A stretch of 64,000 nucleotides of DNA from Pseudomonas sp. ANT_H12B. GTDB taxonomy: Bacteria; Pseudomonadota; Gammaproteobacteria; Pseudomonadales; Pseudomonadaceae. Position numbers and translations under genes: made by a program. Of this stretch, positions 35,020 through 44,090 are shown one piece after another. The DNA lies in the NCBI RefSeq assembly GCF_008369325.1, contig NZ_VOBI01000014.1:1-64000 (forward strand). Reading direction: 5' to 3'. A model generated the notes under the pieces. The model was given only the letters and a program-made list of their open reading frames with translations, did no database searches and was not told the origin of the DNA. How positions within the stretch are numbered: the first letter of the stretch is position 1; each line of letters begins with the position of its first letter.

Positions 35020-36189
35020 TTAAATACCGGCGGCCATGGCTTTGTCGATCAGCCAGTTCAGGTTCGGACCACGGGTGGCGTTGACTTCAACCGGGCGACC
35101 GGCGAATTTGCTGTCCAGCGGCTCGTCAGGCTTGATCAGCACGCGGATGTCGGACGACAGGTCGGCGCTTTTCAAGCTGGTGCTGCTGATGATCGTGCCG
35201 GAGCGGGTTTTGTCTTCGCCGGCGATCTGGAAGCTGACCGAGCTGCCTGGCAGCACGTCGCCGAACTGGCGATAGGAGAAGCGTGCTTCAACGTTGGCTT
35301 CGCTGTTACGCGGCACCAGTTGGAAGATCACGTCGCCCTTGCTGGCGTATTGGCCGTCGGCGACCATTTGTTGAGCCACGGTGCAATCGCACGGCGACGT
35401 CAGGGTGCCGGTCATTTGCTTGCCGAACAGCTCTTCAACCTTGGCCGGTTGCAGTTGGTTATCGTCCAGATGGCCCTTGAGTACGTCGAGCATGCTGGTG
35501 CTGAACGTCGCCAGCGGGGCGCCTTTGGCGGCAACGCCGTCGGGCTTGATCAGGCTCTGCACCGTGCCGTCGCGCGGCATGGTGATGTTCATGCCCGCCA
35601 CACTGACCAGACCGGCCTGGGCGTGGCTGACGAAGTACATGCCGTACACCGACTTGAAGATGAAACCGAATGCCGTCAGGCCAACGAGGAAAATCGCCAG
35701 ACTGAAGGTCACCGCACGCAGACGCCCGAACGGGGTCATGCCGTGGCCGCCATCCTTGTTCTTGCGCGCCTTGGTGAAGTTGTCGCGCTGCAGGGTTGCC
35801 AGCACTTCACCCATGCTGACGATGTCGCCGGCCAGGTGCGAGGTGATCAGGTGGCGCAGGGTCGAAATGTCTTGTGGTTCCAGGTTCTGGAACTGGCAAC
35901 CGACACGACCGGTCTGGCGGTCGGAGGAGCGAATCAGCAACTCCACGTCCATGGCCAGGCCCAGGTTATCGATGACGAACTGCAGGCGAGCCTTGTACAC
36001 GTCGCCGACTTTCAGTGGCAGCTGACCGGCGTTGAAGGCCAGGCCGCCAGCGGAGAGGTCGATGACTCGAGCTTCTACCGGGGTCCGGTCAGGACCGTAG
36101 AAGCGCAGCTTGGCCGGGATTTTCACTCGGGCGTGTTGGCGCTGGGCTTCAGATTCATGCACTACGTTGGCGTTGACGGCGGTATTCAT
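35020..36189 (-). CDS. alg44: alginate polymerisation receptor Alg44
   Basis: A 389-residue inner-membrane protein with an N-terminal cytoplasmic PilZ domain that binds cyclic di-GMP. The ligand residues are present as R17 and R21 (QRQHAR) and D44-S46-G49 (DLSAGG). A membrane helix (AVTFSLAIFLVGLTAFGFIF) leads to a periplasmic HlyD-like domain. With Alg8 it makes the polymerase, and c-di-GMP binding is required for activity. It starts 35 bases after alg8 ends and algK follows after 9 bases. Confidence 0.97.
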   Translation of the reverse strand: MNTAVNANVVHESEAQRQHARVKIPAKLRFYGPDRTPVEARVIDLSAGGLAFNAGQLPLKVGDVYKARLQFVIDNLGLAMDVELLIRSSDRQTGRVGCQFQNLEPQDISTLRHLITSHLAGDIVSMGEVLATLQRDNFTKARKNKDGGHGMTPFGRLRAVTFSLAIFLVGLTAFGFIFKSVYGMYFVSHAQAGLVSVAGMNITMPRDGTVQSLIKPDGVAAKGAPLATFSTSMLDVLKGHLDDNQLQPAKVEELFGKQMTGTLTSPCDCTVAQQMVADGQYASKGDVIFQLVPRNSEANVEARFSYRQFGDVLPGSSVSFQIAGEDKTRSGTIISSTSLKSADLSSDIRVLIKPDEPLDSKFAGRPVEVNATRGPNLNWLIDKAMAAGI

Positions 36190-36224
36190 ATGGGCGATTT
36201 CCTAGTTAATTCAGGCGAGTTCGG

Positions 36225-37715
36225 TCAGACCATCATCAGCAGCACGGCAACAAAGATGCTGCCGGCGGAGAAGGTCATGGTCCGAGACGACCAAGTGTTG
36301 AACCAACCTTGAAAGCTGGCGAGATCACGGGTCAGGGAAGTGGGCTGGCGACTCCAGGACTGTCGGTCGAGGCGGAAGAACACGTAGATCTTCACCAGCG
36401 CGCCGACGATCTGGTTGTAATAGAGAATCGCCGGGTAGGCCGGGCCGATCGTGTGACCAGACAAAGACAGCAGCACGGTCAAGATCAAGCGGGTAATGCC
36501 GATCCACAGCAGGTAAACCAGGATGAACGCGGCGCCATATTTGAAGGTGGCGATGAGCGCGACGGTCAGGCCCAGCAGCGACGTCCACATCGACACACGC
36601 TGGTCGAACAGCACCACCGAAGTGAACAGGCCGAGACGTTTCATCCCCAGGCCCAAGGCGCGGGAGTTCTGCCGCAGGTTGTTGCCGTACCAGCGGAACA
36701 TCAGTTTGCGACTGGCCTTGATGAAGCTTTTTTCCGGCGGGTGTTCCACGGTGTGAATGGCGGCGTCCGGCACATAAAACGTGTCGTAGCCCAGGCGCAT
36801 CAAGCTGAACCAGCTCGACTTGTCGTCACCGGTGAGGAACTTGAAGCGACCCAGGCGCCAGTGTTGCAGCGAGTCGCTTTCCACGTCGGCGATGAATTCC
36901 GGGTTGGTCACCACGGTGGCGCGGAATACCGACATCCGCCCGGTCATGGTCAGCACGCGCTTGGACAGGGCCATCGAGCACATGTTGATGTGGCGTTGGG
37001 CGAATCGCAGTTTGTGCCACTCGCTCATGATGTAACCGCCGCGCACTTCACAGAACTCGTTGGTGGTCAGGCCGCCGACATTGCCGAACAGCTGGAACCA
37101 CGGCACGGTCTTGAGCACAACGCCTTCGGCGAGCACGGTGTCGCCATCGATCACTGCAACCACTGCGCGGTCGTCCGGCAGGTGGCGGGAGATGGCGCGG
37201 AAACCGTAGGCCAGGCCATCGCGCTTGCCAGTGCCGGGAATGCGCACGAAGTCGAGCTTGACGCGAGCCGGTGGGTTCATTCGGGCCCAAAGGCTTTTCA
37301 CCAGCTTCTCATCGGACATTTCCACGATGGAGCAGACCATGGTGGTCGGCAGGCCGCAGTCGATCGCTTCGCGGATCACCGAGGCGTAGACCTGGGCGGT
37401 GGTCAGCGCGTCGATACGAAAACTGGTGACCATCAGAAACACATGGGACGGGTCTGCCGCTTTACCCAGCTTGCGCACTTTGCGCCGCAGGTGCGGGTAG
37501 ACCACGTACAGAAACAGCATGCCGCGCAGAAAGTGCGTAGCACCCATCGAGTAGCGCCAGATACCGACGATACCGATCAGGAGGATGAAGTCCTTCGACT
37601 CGGAGTCGAACGTGGACGAAGGCAACGCCATGGCGATGCCCATCAATAAACTTAGGTAAAACAGCCAACCGGCGACCTGAAGTAGGCCGTGCTTTAGCCT
37701 GTGCATAATCTGCAT
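36225..37715 (-). CDS. alg8: alginate polymerase glycosyltransferase Alg8
   Basis: A 496-residue family-2 glycosyltransferase in the inner membrane that polymerises GDP-mannuronate. Membrane helices lie at both ends. The cytoplasmic catalytic core contains VAVIDGDTVL (metal-binding DxD-like region), the acceptor-side SDKSSW-like stretch (TGDDKSSWFSLMRLG) and ASRKLMFRWYGNNLR, in the position of the QxxRW motif. It follows algD after a 113-bp gap with a strong hairpin. Confidence 0.97.
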   Translation of the reverse strand: MQIMHRLKHGLLQVAGWLFYLSLLMGIAMALPSSTFDSESKDFILLIGIVGIWRYSMGATHFLRGMLFLYVVYPHLRRKVRKLGKAADPSHVFLMVTSFRIDALTTAQVYASVIREAIDCGLPTTMVCSIVEMSDEKLVKSLWARMNPPARVKLDFVRIPGTGKRDGLAYGFRAISRHLPDDRAVVAVIDGDTVLAEGVVLKTVPWFQLFGNVGGLTTNEFCEVRGGYIMSEWHKLRFAQRHINMCSMALSKRVLTMTGRMSVFRATVVTNPEFIADVESDSLQHWRLGRFKFLTGDDKSSWFSLMRLGYDTFYVPDAAIHTVEHPPEKSFIKASRKLMFRWYGNNLRQNSRALGLGMKRLGLFTSVVLFDQRVSMWTSLLGLTVALIATFKYGAAFILVYLLWIGITRLILTVLLSLSGHTIGPAYPAILYYNQIVGALVKIYVFFRLDRQSWSRQPTSLTRDLASFQGWFNTWSSRTMTFSAGSIFVAVLLMMV

Positions 37716-37769
37716 CCGTCTCTATCTCGGGCGAGCCTGTGGGGTGGCCCGATGGGGTTAAGGCAGGCG

Positions 37770-37818
37770 AAAAAGCCGGGAGGGTTTGCAGGCGATATGA
37801 GCGCCGCAAACCCTCCCG
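37770..37818 (-). terminator. terminator-like hairpin between algD and alg8
   Basis: On the minus strand GGGAGGGTTTGC pairs perfectly with GCAAACCCTCCC (arms 37806-37817 and 37778-37789, 16-nt loop), then GGCTTTTT follows. It has the form of an intrinsic terminator but sits inside the operon, so it could end a fraction of transcripts after algD or stabilise the algD message. Confidence 0.75.
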
Positions 37819-37828
37819 ATGCCGCTTG

Positions 37829-39145
37829 TTACCAGCAGATGCCTTCAGTCCGGCCACTTACGCTCGTGGCTTGGGACATGAAGCCGACCAGGTCGATCAC
37901 TTGCTTGCCGTGTGGAGCTTGTTGCGCCAGGGCGCGGAACTTCTCGTCACGGTTGCCAAGGATGATCACGTCGGAGTTGTTGATCACGTCGTCGAAATCA
38001 GCGTTGAGCAAGGACGAGACGTGAGGGATCTTCGACTCGATGTATTCCTTGTTCGCACCGTGAACACGGGCGTACTCGACGTTGGTGTCGTAGATGCTCA
38101 GGTCGAAGCCCTTGCCGATCAGCATTTCCGCCAGATCAACCAGCGGGCTTTCGCGCAGGTCGTCAGTACCGGCCTTGAAGCTCAGGCCCAGCAGGGCGAC
38201 TTTGCGTTTGCCGTGGCTGGAGACGATGTCGAAGGCGTTCTGCACCTGGGATTCGTTACTGCGCATCAGCGAGTTCAGCAACGGAGCTTCCACGTCCAGG
38301 GAACCGGCGCGGTAGGTCAGGGCACGAACGTCTTTGGGCAGGCAGGAGCCGCCGAACGCGAAACCAGGGCGCATGTAGTACTGCGACAGGTTCAGCGTCT
38401 TGTCCTGGCAGACCACTTCCATCACTTCGCGACCATCGACGCCGACAGCCTTGGCGATATTGCCGATCTCGTTGGCGAAGGTCACCTTGGTGGCGTGCCA
38501 TACGTTGCAGGTGTACTTGATCATCTCGGCGACAGCGATGTCCTTGCGGATGATCGGTGCGTCGAGTTCTTCGTACAGCGATTGCAGAACGTCGCCCGAA
38601 GCCTTGTCGAACTCGCCGATGACGGTCATCGGTGGCAGGTCGTAGTCGGCGATCGCAGTGCTTTCACGCAGGAACTCAGGGTTCACCGCTACACCGAAAT
38701 CAACACCGGCTTTCTTGCCGGAGCAGTCTTCGAGGATCGGGATGACAACGTTTGCGACAGTGCCTGGCAGTACGGTGCTACGAACCACGATGGTGTGACG
38801 AGTGGTCTTGTCACGCAGGACAAAACCGATCTCGCGGCACACGGCTTCGATGTAGTTCAGTTCCAGGTCGCCGTTCTTTTTGCTCGGCGTACCGACGCAG
38901 ATCATCGACAGGTCGGTGTCGCGAATCGCTTCGGCGAAGTTGGTCGTGCCGCGCAGTTTGCCCGTCTCGATACCCTTCTGCAGAAGTTCGCCCAGGCCCG
39001 GTTCAACGATCGGCGATTTGCCGGCGTTGATCATATCGATCTTGTCTTTGGCGACATCGACGCCAACGACGTCATGGCCCCGTGCAGACAGGCAACCGGC
39101 ACATACTGCACCGACGTAACCCAAACCAAATATGCTGATGCGCAT
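37829..39145 (-). CDS. algD: GDP-mannose 6-dehydrogenase AlgD
   Basis: A 438-residue cytoplasmic enzyme that oxidises GDP-mannose to GDP-mannuronate, the committed step of alginate synthesis, with two NAD+. The N-terminal Rossmann motif GLGYVGAVCAGC and the catalytic cysteine in FAFGGSCLPKDVRAL are intact. The ATG at 39145 begins MRISIFGLGYVG, as in other AlgD proteins. It is the first gene of the operon, with an 806-bp upstream region carrying candidate control sites. Confidence 0.98.
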   Translation of the reverse strand: MRISIFGLGYVGAVCAGCLSARGHDVVGVDVAKDKIDMINAGKSPIVEPGLGELLQKGIETGKLRGTTNFAEAIRDTDLSMICVGTPSKKNGDLELNYIEAVCREIGFVLRDKTTRHTIVVRSTVLPGTVANVVIPILEDCSGKKAGVDFGVAVNPEFLRESTAIADYDLPPMTVIGEFDKASGDVLQSLYEELDAPIIRKDIAVAEMIKYTCNVWHATKVTFANEIGNIAKAVGVDGREVMEVVCQDKTLNLSQYYMRPGFAFGGSCLPKDVRALTYRAGSLDVEAPLLNSLMRSNESQVQNAFDIVSSHGKRKVALLGLSFKAGTDDLRESPLVDLAEMLIGKGFDLSIYDTNVEYARVHGANKEYIESKIPHVSSLLNADFDDVINNSDVIILGNRDEKFRALAQQAPHGKQVIDLVGFMSQATSVSGRTEGICW

Positions 39146-39614
39146 CGCATTTACCTCTGTATTTATCAAGCCATTACATGGCCGGAGTTAATGGTGTTCA
39201 GCGTCATAGTGCACTCGCAAGTGCGGCTAACAGGCGCCGCAGTGCCGTGTACAGGCATACGTAAGTTCTGAGTGTCTAAATAAGTGCACTCAAGAGGTGC
39301 AAGTAGGCCTTATTGTTATGACTTGCCCTGTTATGCAGCCGATCTTCTAATCAGAAGACATTCGTGCAAAGGTCTTGCGCGCCCAATGCCAGGCGATAAG
39401 CCCGTAAATCAAGCGGTTGGGTGCTCAGGTGAGCACGTTTATAGGGGCGCAGCCTTGGCCTTATAGGGGATATTTATGAGGCGTATCTCCTGTCCTTCAT
39501 GTGTTGCCCAAATAAGGGATTAGTAAGCGGAAGTTAATGTGACAACTTTGCTACATGAATCTCTTCTCTGCGTAAGTTATCTCGTACAAGCTCCGAGAAA
39601 ATGGTTACCGGTGG

Positions 39615-39642
39615 TATGAGCGACGCATCTGGACATAGTTCC
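39615..39642 (-). promoter_or_regulatory. candidate AlgU (sigma-22) promoter of the alginate operon
   Basis: Minus strand GGAACTA, 16-base spacer, TCATA. This matches the AlgU consensus GAACTT-N16/17-TCTGA at most key positions and would give a leader of roughly 460 nt before algD, comparable in scale to the long leader known in P. aeruginosa. Not proven. Confidence 0.4.
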
Positions 39643-39765
39643 AGTCCGCCCATCGCGAATTCTGAAATTTCTTGAAATATTAGGAAAGATGGCACTGCTT
39701 TCATACTGATAGCACTTACCGTTTGGCCCTTTATATATAGGCTAATAATCGAATCAGATAGTTTT

Positions 39766-39803
39766 GTGCCACTACTGATAAAAAATTTCAGTGCCACTAC
39801 TGA
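39766..39803. repeat. direct repeat upstream of algD
   Basis: GTGCCACTACTGA occurs at 39766-39778 and again at 39791-39803, a 25-bp period. Read on the minus strand each copy contains TGGCAC, the -24 half of a sigma-54 promoter, but without a clear -12 partner. More likely paired protein-binding sites. Confidence 0.5.
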
Positions 39804-39951
39804 AAAAAATCATCAAAGTCGAGTGAAACAAAAGTTAGAAAATAGAGTGCTTGAATTTTGGCGCCAATAAAGCGGCGAATGAAGCGGGGGATTGTTCGAC
39901 GATCGGACGTCGGCGCACGACGAATTTTTGCGGTGTGCGCCGAGCTTTTGC

Positions 39952-40731
39952 TTACTCTGGCGGGTGATCGCGCAGGAACACTAAATTGTCCGGTTTAGAC
40001 TGCTCGGCGCTGTAGCGATAGCCTTGTACATCGAACTGTTTGAGGGCTGCCGGGTCATTGACGCGCTCTTCAATGACAAAACGACTCATCATGCCGCGGG
40101 CCTTTTTCGCGTAAAAGCTGATGATCTTGTACTGGCCGTTCTTCAGATCCTTGAATTCGGTATTGATGATGCGCGCATTCAGGGCGTTGCGTTTGACCGC
40201 CGAGAAGTACTCGTTGGAGGCCAGGTTCAGCAGCACGTCATCGCCTTGATCGGCCAGGGCTTCGTTCAGCCATTCGCTGATTCGTGTGCCCCAGAAGGCA
40301 TACAGGTCCTTGCCACGGGCATTGGCCAGTTTGGTGCCCATCTCCAGCCGATACGGCATCATCAAGTCCAGCGGGCGCAGCAGGCCGTACAGGCCGGACA
40401 ACATGCGCAAGTGCTCTTGGGCGTAATCGAAATCGGCTTCGCTGAAGGTTTGCGCATTCAACCCGGTATACACGTCGCCCTTGAACGCCAGCAGTGCCTG
40501 TTTGGCGTTGGCCGGAGTGAACGCCGGCGTCCAGCTGCCGAAACGCGCGGCGTTGAGCCCGCCGATCTTGTCGGAGACGTGCATCAACTCGCTGATTTGC
40601 GCAGGGGTCAGGTCGCGCAGCTGCATGATCAACTCTTGGGAATGATCGAGGTATTGCGGCTGGGTGAAGCGCTGGGTCGACGGCGGTGTTTCGTAATCGA
40701 GGGTCTTGGCGGGGGAAATCACCATCAGCAT
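39952..40731 (-). CDS. yaaA: peroxide stress protein YaaA
   Basis: A 259-residue DUF328/UPF0246 protein starting MLMVISPAKTLDYETPP, with the family blocks LSGLYGLLRPLDLMMPYRLEMG, NLASNEYFSAV and FYAKKARGMMSRF. In E. coli YaaA lowers free iron during hydrogen peroxide stress and its fold can bind DNA. Length is normal. Transcribed toward algD but separated from it by 0.8 kb. Confidence 0.95.
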   Translation of the reverse strand: MLMVISPAKTLDYETPPSTQRFTQPQYLDHSQELIMQLRDLTPAQISELMHVSDKIGGLNAARFGSWTPAFTPANAKQALLAFKGDVYTGLNAQTFSEADFDYAQEHLRMLSGLYGLLRPLDLMMPYRLEMGTKLANARGKDLYAFWGTRISEWLNEALADQGDDVLLNLASNEYFSAVKRNALNARIINTEFKDLKNGQYKIISFYAKKARGMMSRFVIEERVNDPAALKQFDVQGYRYSAEQSKPDNLVFLRDHPPE

Positions 40732-40815
40732 GAAGTCGTCTCCTTTAATCGTGGGGGCGATTCTAGGGGGTTGTCCGTATTGACTCCAGCTATCGTCGCG
40801 ATAGGCGCCAGACGG

Positions 40816-40950
40816 TGATCGTTACCACGCTCTGCGTTTGATCGTTCCCACGCTCCGCGTGGGAATGCCTCCCCGGACGCTTCGCGTCCGCTTCGGCGGT
40901 GACGCGGAGCGTCACTGGCTGCATTCCCACGCAGAGCGTGGGAACGATCA
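40816..40950. repeat. long copy of the TGATCGTTCCCACGC palindromic repeat
   Basis: A partial unit (TGATCGTTACCACGCTCTGCG) is followed by a full unit at 40839-40950 bounded by TGATCGTTCCCACGC and GCGTGGGAACGATCA, with inner GC-rich hairpins (GACGCTTCGCGTC, GACGCGGAGCGTC). Third and longest copy in the window. It ends 52 bases before the deacetylase start. Confidence 0.8.
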
Positions 40951-41001
40951 GGTAGCGGGATCAGCTATAGTGCGCGCGGGTTTTGTTATGGAGACATCCC
41001 A

Positions 41002-42126
41002 TTGCGTATCGTTTTTCTATTCTCGGTCTGGCTGTTGAGCTTCGGTGCCCTGGCGGCGCCGGGTGATGTGGCGACGCTTGATCGCAGCACCTGGCCGGAA
41101 CAGCTCAACAGCCCGACCCTGTTCGACGTCGCGTCGCGGGCCGAGATCCTGATGTTCGCCCGTGTTCTGCTGGCCAGCGAATCCCTGGATGAGGTGAGCC
41201 TGGCCCAGCGTCTGGGTCTGCGCACGATCAATCTGGAATCGATCAACAACCTGCGCCAGCGCATGTGGCAACGCCTCCTGACCAACTACAACTTCGCCCA
41301 GCAGAGCTGCGATCAGGATGCCTCCTTCTGTTATCTGGTCGAGGACATGGACACCCTGCGCCAACAAGCGGCCAAGTTTCAGGTCAGCGATGACAGCTAC
41401 TACATAAAGTGGGCCGAGCCGAGCCGGCTATTCCATGCCCAGTACCTGGACGAGCAATTGCGCAAGGCGGCGCTGTTTCCGCAAACCAGCAGCGAAGTCG
41501 ATCGTTTTGGCGACTATGAGCGCAACGGCGACGAGATGCATGACCGGCTGTTTCTGCTGACCTTCGACAGTGCCGCCAATGCCGCGCCGGACAACTCGGC
41601 CTGGGTCTCGGAATACCTGCGCAAGTCGAACATGAGCGGTACGTTCTTCGTGCTTGGCAAGGACGTCCAGGCGCGTCTGACGGAGCGTTCGGTGGCCAGC
41701 CTGCAAGCGACTTACTCAAAGCAGTGCATCGGCGTGCAAGGCTGGGAGTTCCGCTCCCACAGCCACTGGCAGGACTGGCAGGACTCGGTGCGACGCAGCG
41801 TCGAACTGGTTAAAAGCAAATTACCGGAGAACTACGTGCCGCTGTTTCGTCCGCCCGATGGCCAACGTCGCTCCGATGCCGAAGGCTTCTTCAAGGCTCA
41901 GGGTTTGCAAGTGGCATTGTGGGACATCGATGCCCAGGATGGTGCCGGCAAGCTAAAGGGCAATCAGAGCGCGCAACGGGTGTTGACCCTGATGCTGTTG
42001 TGGCGGCATGGGGTGATCAATTTCAACGTTAAGCAGGAGGCCGTGAAAACGGCGATGCCTTGGCTCATTACACAAACGGCGCCAAGCGGGATCGGTTGGG
42101 AAGACTGTCAGGATGCGTTTCGCTGA
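41002..42126 (+). CDS. polysaccharide deacetylase-family protein
   Basis: A 374-residue exported protein with a signal peptide (MRIVFLFSVWLLSFGALAAPG). The C-terminal half is NodB-like: LFLLTFDSAANAAPDNSAW holds the first motif with Asp, FRSHSHWQDW has the metal-type histidines, and LFRPPDGQRRSDA the third motif. The N-terminal 150 residues match nothing I know. The start is a TTG at 41002, preceded by GGAGA seven bases away; no ATG in frame fits. The enzyme would remove acetyl groups from a surface or wall polysaccharide; the target is unknown. Confidence 0.82.
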   Translation: MRIVFLFSVWLLSFGALAAPGDVATLDRSTWPEQLNSPTLFDVASRAEILMFARVLLASESLDEVSLAQRLGLRTINLESINNLRQRMWQRLLTNYNFAQQSCDQDASFCYLVEDMDTLRQQAAKFQVSDDSYYIKWAEPSRLFHAQYLDEQLRKAALFPQTSSEVDRFGDYERNGDEMHDRLFLLTFDSAANAAPDNSAWVSEYLRKSNMSGTFFVLGKDVQARLTERSVASLQATYSKQCIGVQGWEFRSHSHWQDWQDSVRRSVELVKSKLPENYVPLFRPPDGQRRSDAEGFFKAQGLQVALWDIDAQDGAGKLKGNQSAQRVLTLMLLWRHGVINFNVKQEAVKTAMPWLITQTAPSGIGWEDCQDAFR

Positions 42127-42463
42127 GAATGACGAAAGCCCGTAAACATTGGGCAGAGGGCGATTTTGGAAGAGAATTCGGTGCAGGCGGACTTCCGACT
42201 TTAACGGCACATTGCCTGCACGCCAAGGGCTATTCGTCACTCTGAAAAATAAACTTCAAAAAAACGTCAAAGTACTTTTTTCTGTCATGGGTTTTGGAGT
42301 ATTACGAAGACAGACCGCCGAAACCTGCAACACAGGTGGCGTCTCCCAAGACCCAACTTGTTCGCAGTTCACTTGAGTCCCAACAGGTGAAATTCGGTGG
42401 CCACTTCGAGGCGCAGCACTGTCACGGTATTGCGTCGACTGGCTCCCACAAAGGTGACCGAGT
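42127..42463 (+). other. intergenic region upstream of the PhoH-like gene
   Basis: 337 bases with an A+T-rich centre (around 42240-42290) that probably contains the promoter of the PhoH-like gene. Short frames cross it but none has coding character. No clear hairpin or repeat was seen. Confidence 0.4.
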
Positions 42464-43858
42464 ATGGATGATCACGGACGTAGTTCTTCCTCCAACCAGC
42501 CAATCCTTTATGTACTCGATACCAACGTATTGATTCACGATCCAAACGCCCTGCTTAACTTCGAAGAACACCACGTCGCGATCCCGATGACCGTGCTTGA
42601 AGAGCTGGACAAGCTCAAGAGCGGGCATCACAGCGTGGCTGCAGAATGCCGTCAGGCGATTCGCCTGATCGACAAGACCCTGGGCGATGCCAGTCCTGAA
42701 GACGTCGAACTCGGTGTGCCGATCCAGCGTGGCAAAAGCGGACCCAAGGGTTTGCTGTCAATTCTGATGAGCAAGCGAGCCGAACCGAACATCATTCTGC
42801 CCGAGCATCTGAACGACAACATCATCATCAACCAGTTGATCGACCTGCACGCGCGCGATGCAACGCTGCCGGTGGTGCTGGTCACCAAAGACATCAACAT
42901 GCGCCTCAAGGCCCGCGCCTGCGGGATCGCGGCCGAGGATTACAGCACCGACCAACTGGTTGACGACGTGTCGTTGCTGCCTAATGGTTATCACAACATG
43001 GACGGCTCCTTCTGGGACCGTGTGAGGAATGTCGATACCCGTCAGGACCACGGACGCACCTGGCACCAGGTTCAGCTGATCGACAACCTGCCGGCGGTAC
43101 ACGTCAACGAGTTCATCATCGATGAACAGGGCTTTGTCGGCTGGATCAAGGAGATCGATGAAGACAAGCTGCTGATTCTCGACCTGCATCAGGAACCCCT
43201 GTTGCACCAGGAAGCCTGGGGCCTGAAACCGCGTGACATCTATCAGAGCCTGGCGCTGTACGCCTTGCTTGATCCGGATATACACCTGGTCAACCTGACC
43301 GGGGCAGCAGGTTCCGGTAAAACCATCCTCGCACTGGCGGCGGCGATCGAGCAGACCATGGTCAGCAAACGCTACCGGCGCATCATCGCGACGCGTAGCG
43401 TGCAGGGCCTGGACCAGGAGATCGGTTTCCTGCCCGGCACCGAAGCAGAAAAAATGGAGCCTTGGCTGGGCGCCATCACCGACAACCTCGAAGCCTTGCA
43501 CATGGATGACGAAAACACCCATGGCAGTGTCGATTACATCCTCAGCAAAGTGCCGTTGCAGTTCAAATCCCTCAACTACATTCGAGGCCGCAGCTTCCAG
43601 CAGAGTCTGATCCTGATCGATGAATGCCAGAACCTCACGCCGCACCAGATGAAAACCATCATCACCCGTGCCGGCGCCGGTTCCAAAGTGGTGTGCCTGG
43701 GTAACCTGGCGCAAATCGACACCCCTTACCTGTCCGCGACCAGTTCCGGCCTGACGTACCTGACAGAACGCTTCAAGGATTTCCCCAACGGTGTGCACAT
43801 CACCCTGCAAGGGGTGCCACGTTCGATTCTGGCCGAATACGCCGAATCGCATTTGTAA
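42464..43858 (+). CDS. PhoH-family ATPase with N-terminal PIN domain
   Basis: A 464-residue protein joining a PIN-type nuclease domain (YVLDTNVLIHDPNALL, then TVLEELDKLKSG, with the acidic metal ligands visible) to a PhoH ATPase domain carrying Walker A GAAGSGKTILALAAA and Walker B LILIDECQNLTP. Such PIN-PhoH proteins (PhoH2 type) are RNA helicase/RNases in the bacteria where they have been tested. ATG at 42464 follows AAGGTG. A strong intrinsic terminator follows. Distinct from the short PhoH of the ybeZ group because of the PIN domain. Confidence 0.92.
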   Translation: MDDHGRSSSSNQPILYVLDTNVLIHDPNALLNFEEHHVAIPMTVLEELDKLKSGHHSVAAECRQAIRLIDKTLGDASPEDVELGVPIQRGKSGPKGLLSILMSKRAEPNIILPEHLNDNIIINQLIDLHARDATLPVVLVTKDINMRLKARACGIAAEDYSTDQLVDDVSLLPNGYHNMDGSFWDRVRNVDTRQDHGRTWHQVQLIDNLPAVHVNEFIIDEQGFVGWIKEIDEDKLLILDLHQEPLLHQEAWGLKPRDIYQSLALYALLDPDIHLVNLTGAAGSGKTILALAAAIEQTMVSKRYRRIIATRSVQGLDQEIGFLPGTEAEKMEPWLGAITDNLEALHMDDENTHGSVDYILSKVPLQFKSLNYIRGRSFQQSLILIDECQNLTPHQMKTIITRAGAGSKVVCLGNLAQIDTPYLSATSSGLTYLTERFKDFPNGVHITLQGVPRSILAEYAESHL

Positions 43859-43869
43859 CCTTCACCAAA

Positions 43870-43901
43870 AACCGGGCGGCCGCAAAGTCGCCCGGTTTTT
43901 T
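43870..43901 (+). terminator. intrinsic terminator of the PhoH-like gene
   Basis: AACCGGGCG (43870-43878) pairs with CGCCCGGTT (43889-43897), followed by six T residues, 11 bases after the stop codon. Confidence 0.92.
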
Positions 43902-43918
43902 ATGCCTGAATGATTTCC

Positions 43919-44008
43919 GGTGGGAGCGTGGCTTGCCCGCGATGGCATCATCGCCGTAATCCTGTTAAACCGTAGCGCCTGCATCGCGGGCAAGCCACGC
44001 TCCCACAG
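43919..44008. repeat. REPIN upstream of moaC
   Basis: Inverted REPs GGTGGGAGCGTGGCTTGCCCGCGATG and CATCGCGGGCAAGCCACGCTCCCACAG flank about 40 bases. The two arms match exactly over 20 or more positions. Confidence 0.88.
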
Positions 44009-44090
44009 AGGTTGTGGTGATCCCATAATCAAAGCTGCGGATAATTGACCCACAGGTTTACAATCGACACTCCTGATCAGGAGTAACCCC

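Larger units (their letters stand above)
39146..39951 (-). promoter_or_regulatory. algD upstream control region (806 bp, A+T-rich)
   Basis: No convincing gene lies here. In P. aeruginosa the algD message starts several hundred bases upstream and is controlled by AlgU, AlgR, AlgB and AmrZ, and this long A+T-rich gap fits that design. Visible elements: an AlgU-like box (39615-39642), a doubled GTGCCACTACTGA (39766-39803), a site one mismatch from the AlgR core CCGTTCGTC on the minus strand (39898-39906), and an isolated GAACTT (minus strand, 39263-39268) with no matching -10. An 87-codon minus-strand frame at 39534-39797 is judged non-coding. Confidence 0.6.

Noticed and set aside
39263..39268. 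Exact AlgU -35 hexamer GAACTT close to algD
   Set aside because: No TCTGA-like -10 at 16 or 17 bases; kept only as a note in the algD control-region entry.
39534..39797. 87-codon minus-strand frame in the algD upstream region
   Set aside because: A+T-rich, no ribosome-binding site, overlaps the direct repeat and the AlgU-like box, no recognisable protein features. A genuine small gene is not fully excluded.
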